A stretch of DNA of 64,000 nt from Symsagittifera roscoffensis (taxonomy: Eukaryota; Xenacoelomorpha; Acoela; Convolutidae), in the NCBI RefSeq assembly GCF_963678635.1, contig NC_087063.1, forward strand, positions 71,385,617 through 71,449,616, in the 5' to 3' direction. Below, piece by piece: positions 11,111 to 20,700 of this stretch; position 1 is the first letter of the stretch, and every line of letters starts with the position of its first letter. A model generated the notes under the pieces. It ran no database searches and had not been told where the DNA came from. It was given only the letters and a program-made list of their open reading frames with translations. The translations under genes were made by a program, and so were the position numbers.

Positions 11111-11489
11111 CCTTTTGCATTTGAAATTCGGAGTGATTCAGATCGTTAAAGCAACTGACTTACCGCAATTACACTCTCAAGGAATTGAGATGAAAGGTTA
11201 CAAAATTATAGAGATATATCGTTTCATATCGACTTGAATGCTTCGCAATTATTGTTATCGTTCGTAATATTGAAGGACAGTAAAAATTAGTTATCCGAAT
11301 AGACTCTTAATTGATTCTTGAAGCTCAAGTTTTAGCTTGATGATGAGATTTTCTCGACAATGTGATTAGGGTGTAAAATAAGTGTTTCGCGCGTCAATGC
11401 CAGTTAGTTGGCTACTTTGAATTTTATATGAAGGATATAATGCCAACATGGCATGTTAATTTGTTGTTTTGACAACTACTGTAATCTGG

Positions 11490-11808
11490 AACTCCATTGT
11501 TAAAAGGAAGACAAACTCCACTAGCGAACAGCAAAATTGTAAAAGTCACGGAAAACGTGATCTGCTTCTAATTTTCAAAATGGAAATTAATTATCAGTTT
11601 TTCCAGCGAAATGAAAATTTTACCCATTGATTCAGTTTTCTCAGATTCAGTTTTCCATCATAAGTTGTTGTACAAATTCAAAGAGCTTTAAGGCCATCTA
11701 ATTTTTAATTCGAAATTCAAAAATTGAAGATGTTTGAAAAAACAAGTCGGTTTTTTTTTTTAGTTTCCTTGCGTTGATTACTCTTCAACTGTCAGTTGGC
11801 TATGTTTC
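11490..11808 (+). repeat. Family-A repeat, 5'-truncated
   Basis: It shares 'ccattgttaaaaggaag', 'gaacagcaaaa', 'cacggaaaacgtgatc' and the terminal 'caactgtcagttggctatgttt' with the other copies. Confidence 0.75.
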
Positions 11809-12605
11809 CTTTTTCCTGATTTTTTCAGTTTGTACAAAATTGAAGTTTTTCCGGGAAAAAATGGATGGACTTTCGTTTATCTGCTTATCTTTTGTCACAT
11901 CGCAGATTTTTTGTGTGCTGTAGCAATTTTCATCGTAGATGCTAGTCTTTTGCATTTACTCCTATAATTTTTAAGATTGATAGCTCTGACTTTATATATA
12001 TTTTTTCTCTCTTAAAAGCTGTATTCGGCCTAAATTAGTTTAATTTTGGCCACGTACAGCCGAACAATTTTTTGCTTTAATCGGCTTAGTTACTTTAGTG
12101 TTGCTTCATGGGCAAAAAATGATTATTATTTTTAAAATTCAGGTCGTTCGTTTTGCAAAAGTTTAAAGCTTTAACTTATTAGCTCAAAATTTTTTATCCG
12201 GCAACTTCTTTAATTTAGCTGAATGAGCGTCTAACCTCGTATTGTCGGCTTAGTGGCCGCTCGATGAAAACTAAAAACTTATTTTATGCTGTTTTTTGTG
12301 TTCCTTCACTGAAATTTGTTTTTTTTTCTATTTTTTCTGTGTCATTTTCAATTTGCTAACTTGCAATGCTGCGCTTGCGGTGTGACGCAAGTGATGCGAA
12401 ACTCCGCTTCACCTTGCGTATAAACTGGCAACACTCTTTTGTTCCGATAGTACTTAGCTCATAAAGAGGGGGTACAGTACGGATACTGGGGTACGCACTT
12501 CCAAATGAAGTAGGAAACAGGAGCGTAAATAATGGTAAATGGTTTGATTAGTTTTGAGAATTTTCGGTTTTAATTGGTGTAAATTAGCCGAATTTTTTTA
12601 TTTCT

Positions 12606-12672
12606 AAATTGATCCAGTGGTCGAAGCGGGCCTGTCGGGCTCCAGACGCCGGGGTTCAAGCTCCACTGGGAA
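12606..12672 (+). repeat. tRNA-like SINE head
   Basis: A Leu-tRNA-like stretch (CCAGTGGTCGAAGCGGGCCT) with B-box-like GGTTCAAGCTCC. It is flanked by T-rich sequence and is not a complete tRNA fold. Confidence 0.5.
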
Positions 12673-13019
12673 TTTGATTTTAATTCATTTTCTTTATATT
12701 ATACTTTAGTTTTTTATGCATAAATACTATTTAATTTGATACGAATCATTGAGTGCAAGGTAGTTCTTGTTCGGCTGGTCTCGTTGCTTATCCTTTGAAA
12801 TTTCGAAATATTGTGGTCGTTTGAACAATTTTTTTTATCTACATCGTCTCGAATTATAAACAATGTTACGATGAGAGTAAAATAAGAATGGCAAGCGGCA
12901 CATTTTGAATACAGCATTTTTACGGATACTTTTAAAATCAAATAGTGGCGATGATGCGCGAGCCGAGAAAATTAATAATTAAATGTATGCAATGATTGTG
13001 AATGTGTTAATTTGTTCAG

Positions 13020-13260
13020 GTCCAATTCGGCCAACTCGAAGCGTCTTTCAGTGGTCGACAGTAGTGGCGAGTATGCGGATGTGATCAGGGAGTCCATATC
13101 GGATAGCCAGAGACAGCAGATGTTCCGGAGGGGACCAGAGTTGCCGGCATTCAGTCACCGGGACATGGTGACGGATGTAGGGGTGGTGATGGGGAGCCAG
13201 AGCGGGACCTCTTACCTAATTTCCAGTGACATGTCCGGAGTCATCAAAGTGTGGAAGTGA
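13020..13260 (+). CDS. PIK3R4: VPS15 (PI3-kinase regulatory subunit 4), last exon
   Basis: The final exon encodes an 80-residue tail ending in SSDMSGVIKVWK and a TGA stop, the diagnostic end of VPS15, where the last WD40 blade closes with 'GxIKVWK'. A hydrophilic loop (SNSANSKRLSVVDSSGEY) precedes a 'RRGPELP...HRDMVTDV' segment that parallels the vertebrate 'RRGPE...HHDIITD' sequence. The acceptor tttgttcag|G is phase 2 and completes the AGG codon begun at 7738-7739. AATAAA at 13582-13587 gives a 3' UTR of roughly 340 nt, and the next gene's acceptor follows only about 240 bp later. Confidence 0.92.
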
Positions 13261-13581
13261 AGTGAATTTTACCTGAAGATTACAAGCAACATGCTGTCTC
13301 CCTTCGCTGTCACTTTCATACTAAATGAAACTTTTTCGCCGCCTCTCCCCGCCCACGATCTCAAAATTGGAATCGATTTTGGCGCGAGAAATGAATAAGA
13401 TGTTGGAGTATGTTGCAAAACATCAGTTTCCATTGTGGCAATGTTCTCATAAATCAAGAGATCGTTAATGGTGGATGGGGAAGATGGGAATGTTTCCATT
13501 GCCAAGAGTGATTCTGATTGTGAAGTGAATTGTTTTATACAAATTGTTTCTCAAATGGTCTATTTATTTTATTCTTAGATT

Positions 13582-13587
13582 AATAAA
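13582..13587 (+). terminator. Polyadenylation signal AATAAA for VPS15
   Basis: Canonical hexamer 322 nt after the VPS15 stop, in an A/T-rich stretch. It is the first canonical hexamer I found after the stop. Confidence 0.6.
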
Positions 13588-13827
13588 GCATCATAGATTA
13601 TTTTGTGTACTGGCAAGTGAAGACATTTTGACATTTTCAGTAATCAAGGAAGAACCAGGGGTATTGCTCATACAAAAAGAACAGGAGTTTCCGACCGCCG
13701 TGCAAGTAGCACAGAATATAGCGACCTCAGTGTTTGCGGCAATAATAATAAAACATGCACCACTCACATATATAGTAGAGGTTTCTTATCTTAATCTTAA
13801 CGGTCCTTTTTTTAAAGTTGTTTTGCA

Positions 13828-13835
13828 GATGTAGG
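13828..13835 (+). promoter_or_regulatory. Very short 5' leader with an AUG-stop mini-uORF
   Basis: After the acceptor ttttgcag the leader is ATGTAGG and the main ATG follows at 13836. The first AUG is immediately followed by UAG, forming a minimal start-stop uORF one base before the real start. An alternative acceptor seven bases on (gtag|G) would remove it. If used, the element would be expected to slow or re-initiate ribosomes at the main start. Confidence 0.4.
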
Positions 13836-14780
13836 ATGGCGGATTTTACAGACACATGTTTGACTACCATTAGCCAGGCAGAATTCTACCGCTGCGAGAA
13901 GGTCAAACTAATGGAGCTCAGTCAGTCAGTCCAAGCGAAAACAGAACTTCTATCTGCCCATTTGACCAGGCTTAATTTATTACGAGACATCGAAGATGGT
14001 GTGGAAAATGAGACTTCGAATGCAGCTGATGACCTTAGTTCTGCTGCGTCGTCTGCATTTGAACATCAAAATAAAATAAAAACGAATTCTCAGCTTCACT
14101 TACTGCTGCCGAAGTCTTTCAACATTTGCGCCCCCAGTGAATTCATAACTTCGCGTGATTTATGTGATAAAACTTCAAAATTGCTACTGAAACTTTATTT
14201 GAATCCATCATTCTCATCTTACGTTGTGTTCCAAATTTGCAAAACTTTCGAAACTTCTATGAATAATCAAACAAGTAATGAGCACAGATTGTTTTCAAAG
14301 TTAATTGAAATTTTTTCGAAGAATATTTATTCGCATGGCTTACTTAATGAAGATCAAAAACGTCTTATTCAGTTCCATTGCGATCTGGGTCAGAGAATTT
14401 CGATTTTGACCGGCAATTTACGCTTCCAAACCACGTTTTTCTACCAATCTCTACAAGAACTGATCAAACAATGCGGAGATCCATCTCTTATGAGCTTCAC
14501 TGACCAACATTTGCGACCTTTAGGAGTGGATCTACTGCTAAACTTGATGCCGTTTCGCAAAAATATTCTGGAAAATACGCAGTTTAATTCCATCTCAGAC
14601 AGTGATCGATACGCGGAGTTGCAGCAGCTGTTCAATGCGCATCAGCAAAATGGTCACAAACTAGACGAGCAGAAGCTGATGTCCTTCTGTCACTCAGTTT
14701 CGGGCGCCATAGAGAGCAATGTGAATCTAATGCCACATTGTGTCAAACTGTATCTGGCAGCCATCGAAACCAGCCTCAAA
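13836..14780 (+). CDS. GAPVD1: GAPVD1 exon 1: N-terminus and most of the RasGAP-like domain
   Basis: 315 codons starting MADFTDTCLTTISQAEFYR. The start is the first ATG not closed at once by a stop after the acceptor at 13827. The region is helical and aligns in order with the GAPVD1 N-terminus: a helical leader, then a RasGAP-like fold through FCHSVSGAIESNVNLMPHC and LYLAAIETSLK, the counterpart of the vertebrate 'lRWIVSQMYKTLS'. I see no obvious arginine finger, so GAP catalysis is uncertain. The donor AAA|gttagt is in phase 0. Confidence 0.88.
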
Positions 14781-17700
14781 GTTAGTGTCTCATATGTTGT
14801 TAATGCTCCAGAACAGCTAGAAATGATGAGGATCACACATTAATAGCGTTGCGTCATTTTACGAAGTTCACTTTTTTCCAACCCCAGTCGCAAATAAATT
14901 CATTTGGTGGCAGTTTTGAAGCAATAGCTTTATATCTGTTGCAGGCGCGGATCTAGGAATTTCTCGAGGGGGGGGGGGTTGGATTTTCAAAAAAGTTTTG
15001 TCGACCTTTTTTTTAGATCGACCAAACAGATTTTCTGAGCTCTCCCAATCAACTATAAAGGGCCTAATTTGCCCAACTTTTCTGCGCCGATGGCAAGTGT
15101 TTCAAAAAAAGGCCAAAAAGGCGTTTTTAGGCACTTATTGGAAAATTTCGACCAAGAAATCTAACCCCCCCCCCCCCCCCCCCCCTCAAAATTACTATTA
15201 GATTGGTGCCTAAAATTATTACTATAAATCTCAAAATAGTAATGGCAGGGGGTCGAATCCCTGTTTGGATTGGCAGGGGGTCGAATCCCTGAGGGGGGTA
15301 CTGATCAGTCAAAATAGTAATGGCAGGGGGTCGAATCCCTGTTTGGATTGGCAGGGGGTCGAATCCCTGAGGGGGGGGGTACTGATCAGTTGTACTTTGC
15401 TGCATTCAGGGACGAATTTAGGGAGGGGGCGGGATTTGAACCCCTTACCAACCAGGGATTTGAACCCCTCACCAACTGAGGGTCCCCCGTTTGGTATTAT
15501 ATTATGACATCCATTTTAGGCCGAACAATCCTAAAATTTTTCTAAAGACGCCAATGTATAGTAATTTTGAAGGAGAGTGCTCGCCGAAAAAAAATGCATT
15601 CGGTCAAAATTTTCCAAAAAATTTTCTCAAGAAATCGCTTGCACCCAAAATTTTTTGGTTAAAATAGGGTCTTTATAGTGTACTGGGAGTGCTCCGAAAA
15701 TCTATTGGGTCGGGAAATCTATCCCTTCGAGAAAATCTTAGATCCACCACTGGCTGCATTAGCTATATAACTAATTTTAGTAATGAACGTAGTAAGTACT
15801 CTTATATAAGTGTTGTTGATTTTTCAGTGGTTTTTTGAGGAAAAATTAATTAGCCTTGCGATAAGCAAGGGTATTGCAATCAGGTACCAGTTTTTTTTTC
15901 AGTCAATGACTTTAATTACAGGACTCATTTCTAGTGACACTTTGTTTTATAATAATTTCAATTTTCTTGGCATTTCCGGCCCTTTTAGCCTGGAGGTAGG
16001 AATACGCCTGCGACGCAAAGTTCCTTGGTTTTATTCTGACCAAGACCTGTTTTTTTTCTGTCAAATAAAAAAAATTCTCGGCCAATTATTTGTCTGCTTA
16101 TTTTTTATCGACTTATGTGCTACATCTTGGAATATTTTTTTGCTGAGCGCTTTTGGTGCTTTCAGTGTTTGATTTACTTGTAATTTTACTTCCATTGTTT
16201 TTGTAATTCTTTTTTTTGTTTTTTTTTGTTTGGCCTAAAAACTTCATTCGACCCAAATTTTTTCCGCCTATTTTGTTATACTGACCTAATTTTGGGTCAT
16301 TTCAAGGGAAACACAATTTTTGTGTGCTTGTGTGTGTTATTTGGCTTGAAGAGTTTCTGATCAGGGGTTTTTGGCTTTGTCACCGCTTGCTTAATTTTCT
16401 TCCGATGCTGATTTGACATTTTATTCTTTTGGCATGTTTGGGCAGAGTTTTGGTTTTTTGTGGTTTAATTTTATTATAAGCTCACTGCATTTCCTTGGTT
16501 AGAAAGAAGACAAACTTGCCTCTCGAACAGCAAGTTTTGATTTTTCGCGGTTTGACTTGTGATTTTTTTTTGAGTTCAGTGCATTTCCATTGTTAAAAGG
16601 AAGGCAAAATTCACTATCGAACAGCAAAATGGTAAAGCCACGAAATACGTGATCGACTTCTAATTTTGAAAATGGAAATTAATTATAAGATTTCCCAGCG
16701 AAATAAAAGTTTTCCTATCGATCCAATTTTCTCAATTATTTTGTTTGTGTTTTCTGTGCTACTAGGCCATTCTTGATTTCATTTGTTTGATTATCACACC
16801 ACTGGCGTTTCTGAGTGGTTACAAGCACACGTCTAGCTTTGCTTGCTACAGTGGAACCAATAATGAGTAGAGCGAAAAGCTGTTAACCAAGCTTTAAAGA
16901 AAATTTGCTGTGATTAACTAGCTTTTCAATCTTCAGTTAGCTCTTTGTGCTGACAAAATTCTTAAAATGTATCTGAAAAAGTCTTGAAATTTTTTCACGC
17001 TCAACTTTGATTTTTTTTGCAGTTTGGCTTTTTTTCAAGTTCAGTTGTTGTTTGTTTGTTTGTTTTTGGAGCTCGTTCATAACTGATTTGAGGTACGAAG
17101 GCGTTCTGTTCTGTTCGACCAATAAACTGTAAGAATTGTTCGGGATTTGTTTGCAGTACTGCGATACTGGGGATGAGCACAAAGTGGTTGTGGTTCTTCT
17201 TTCTTCTGCCCAATTACTGCATTTCAGAATGAAATGCTCCGTGTCTTCCTATTCGTCACTGTTGCAATAGCGGCATTGTGGCGATTCAGTCCACAAGTTC
17301 CTCCTCAAGTTCAGTTCATCTCCTTAGTTAAAAGGAAGGCAAATTGCGAAAGTGTAAAGATCAAGGAAAACGTGATCGACTTCTAATTTCGAAAATGGAA
17401 TTTAATTATCGAATTTCCCATCGAAATTAAAATTTTACCTATTGATCCAGTTTTCTCAAATTGGGTTAATTTTATGAAAAGGTTTCAATCATATATTGTT
17501 CTTGAATTTCAAAGAGCTTTGATGTCATATTTGCTTCTTTAAAGTTCGATAGATAGATGAAGTTTTTTTTAAAGTTTCGTTTATGACTTTTCCAACTGTG
17601 TGTTGGCTATGTTTTAGGAGTGTAGTTTGGATGCGACTGCGAGGAAGCACTTCAAACTGCAGCTGTTCCTGGACGTAGTGATCTGTCCCCTAATCAGAAA

Positions 17701-20700
17701 TCTCTTCTCTCTGGCCAGTTTGAACAGTGGATCCTCCTCCTCTCTCCACTCGGGCAGTACATCAGTGTCTGCCATATTCGCCAGTGCTGCACACCTGTTC
17801 AGAGTCTACTGTCTCTCTCACGCACAGTCCAAGTTCGATGCTGCTCCTAAGGTATGTAGTCCTATGCATTCAAGTTAAATTATAGAACCCAGAACAGCAA
17901 AAAGATTTTAAAAATTAAACAAAAATGCATCTAAGTTTTAATCACGGGTACATTAGGAAGTTATGGGTAAAGAGCTGAACAGCTGGTATGCTGTTCCCTC
18001 CGCTCGCATATAAACGGTATTTTTTAAATCTGAATTAAATCTCATCCGAAAACTAAGAAAAACAGGCCTGAATTGGGAAACAATGCTTTAAATGCATTTT
18101 TTTTCGAATTTATCATCCACAATTGTAACTGCGTTCTTATCACGTCTTTCTTGTCGTCTTCAGTGGATTCAGTTCGACTGGGCGACTATGCGAGGGGCAA
18201 ATGTGTCAGATTCACTCTCCTCTACTTACATGGACGGGGTGGTGCGAATGCAGGCCAACTCAATCTCCATAACAGCTGACAGTTTGCAATTTCTTGTTAG
18301 TTCACCATAATATCATTGGGTTTTATATATTTCGTTTACACTTGCGAAGCGAGTGTGTTAGTACGAACTTTTTTTTCCTACCTTCTTTTCGCGCGTCAAT
18401 GTCAGTTAGTTGGCTACTCTGAATTTTATATGAAAGCTATAATGCAACATGGCGTGTTAATTTGTTGTTGTGATAACTACTGCAATCTGGAACTCATGTT
18501 TGACCTGCCAAAGAGTTTTTTTCACTAGCGTCAGCTTAGTGTATAATTAAGAACCTTCTTTTATTAAAAAAAATTTAAGTCGCAAATATTGGTTCCACTT
18601 TTTGCGGCACCTTTACAGCTTTTTGATAGCATGTGCTTTAACATTCGAATAGTAATAAGTTAACACAGCTTATGCATTTTTAATTCATCAAATGAACCGA
18701 AGTAGTTTGTTTCAAACAACATAACAATAATAAAAACTCGATTTCAGAAATTTATACATAATGTGGCTTTATGCTTTGAGAAATACTTAAGAAATTGATG
18801 CTGCTTTATTATCTAACCATTGGAATTTCCAAGCCCATTCACGCTTGGTCAGGAGGTAATGCGGTGTCTAAAATTGTTTTTTTTTCGGGAAAAATTGAAT
18901 AATTTGACATGAGTTTGTCAGCTTAGTTGCCACACCAAGGAGTTATTACGCTGTCAGCAGTTTTATTTGTAGTCTCAAATGTCGTTGATTAGTTTCCATT
19001 TTTTTTCGCTTAGAAATTTTATGCGGCCTTAATGATTTCGTCTTGTTTTGTCGGTTTAGTGAAACTGTTTTGCAGCGCACTAATGGTAAACAATAATTAT
19101 TATTGTTTTAAATAATTCACGTTGGTTGGAAGAGAAGTTAAAAATTCAAACAATTTATTGGCTCAACATTTTTTTATGGCAAGAATTTCCATTGGCATTT
19201 TTTTTCGAATAATTGACGTCTAACCATGTGTTGTCAAGCTGATGAACGCTCGGAAATTAGTAAAAGCTTGTTTAAAGCGAGTGGTTGTGCCTCTCGTCTG
19301 TATTTCTGAAGTTGAGTTTTTGATTTTTCTGCAAGTCCTTTTTCGACTTAATTATTCTCATCCCACTTTCTATTTGGTGGCTTGCAATGTTAAGCTTTCA
19401 TTGTTTCGCAAATGATGCGAAGCTACGCTTTGCCTCTGTTACAAGTACGGCGAGTTAGACTGTTCAGGACCAAAAGCGCAAATGGTGAGAAAAATTGTTA
19501 GAACCTTAGTTTTGAATTTGGTTTTGTAATAGTTAGATTTCCCAGCGGAAAACTACTTTAATTCGAAAAAACTGGATCTTAAGTAGTTTTCCGCTGGGAA
19601 ATCTAACTATTACAAAACCAAATTCAAAACTAAGGTTCTAACAATTTTTCTCACCATTTGCGCTTTTGGCAGTTTTCGAATTAGAGTTATTTTTTATCAA
19701 AAAAAGTCAAATGAATAATTCTATCAAAGTTCGGAGAGCTTTTGCGGCCATATAAAATAAAGGTGAATAAAAATGAAGTTTTAAAATGAACTAAGTAAAG
19801 ACCCATATATAGTTCTTGATGATGTTTTGTATGTTTGTTTTCCAGGAAAGCAAAATAGATTTTGTTCAGGCTCAGTTTTGATTTTTCGCGGTTTAGCTTT
19901 TGGTTTATTTTTATCAGTTAATTTCCTTGACTTAACAGAAGACAAGTTCCACAATCGAACAGCATAAATCCAAGATCACGAAAAAGGCGAATGATTGCTA
20001 GTTCTGTTTGTGGATATATAAATTTTGAGGTGTTACGGAATAAAAAATGCCTTCTGATCCATTTTTTTACACAAGTAAAGCTTGTGTGATAGTGTGAATT
20101 CTCTTTTTATACCAAACTATGTCGCAAATACTGTGGCGACGCAAATATTGTTGCGACAAAATGTGTTCATTTGAAAGTGTTCATTTTGATCAATAACCAC
20201 CTATTAAGTATAGCCAATGCTAAGTATATTAACTCAGACTATTATTTTACAAATAGCACTTTAGCTTCAAGGTATCATGGATCTAGGGAAGGAGACCCGC
20301 AACAAAAAAAGAGGGTTCGAATCTGGGCAGGGTCGGGTGTTTTGAGTGAACTTTTTCTTCGATAACTAGTTTCTTTTTTTTTAAATTGACTGGTACTGCT
20401 AATTGACGGTAGACTCTTAATTAGCGCGCGTCATTTGCAAAATTTTGTAGACTCAAAGTTTTACTCATTCAGTTTTTCCCAGTAGCGTTTTCGGTCATGT
20501 TTTGCTTGTGTATGCGAAGTGCAACTTTGCCTCTGTGTCTCAAAATGGGTTATGGGTTTTCAAAGACTAAATTGTGTTTTTCAATCAATTATTATACTCT
20601 TGTTTTTGTTCTGTGCTCCACGCTTATCTTGCTTAGCAGTTTTTTTATATGTTGATTGTTTTGGGCTGAAACATGTTCATGGTCGTGGCTGCTCTAGAAA

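Larger units (their letters stand above)
7740..13019. other. Last VPS15 intron, filled with transposon remnants
   Basis: A 5.28-kb intron between two phase-matched VPS15 exons. It holds minus-strand tRNA-like sequences (7985-8060, 8214-8300), an 18-bp tandem repeat (GCGAGTTGTC units, 8618-8663), LINE reverse-transcriptase fragments (9105-11110), a hAT-like MITE (9222-9570), a segment also found at 18393 (11390-11490), a family-A 3' part (about 11490-11808) and a plus-strand tRNA-like SINE head (12606-12672). Confidence 0.8.
13261..13835. other. VPS15 3' UTR and short spacer to GAPVD1
   Basis: 575 bp between the VPS15 stop and the GAPVD1 start. It holds AATAAA at 13582-13587, a second AATAAA-like site at about 13745, and the acceptor ttttgcag at 13820-13827. 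No promoter element is evident. The minus-strand frame at 13269-13505 is a shadow. Confidence 0.75.
14781..17617. other. GAPVD1 intron 1 with hAT-like MITEs and LINE tail
   Basis: It contains a hAT-like left end at 14942, a 77-bp tandem duplication (15238-15390), an intact hAT-like MITE (15407-15752), a tRNA-like element (15850-16050), family-A pieces (about 16470-16735 and 17290-17612) and a minus-strand LINE 3' fragment (17001-17290). The acceptor of exon 2 lies at the very end of the last family-A copy. Confidence 0.85.
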
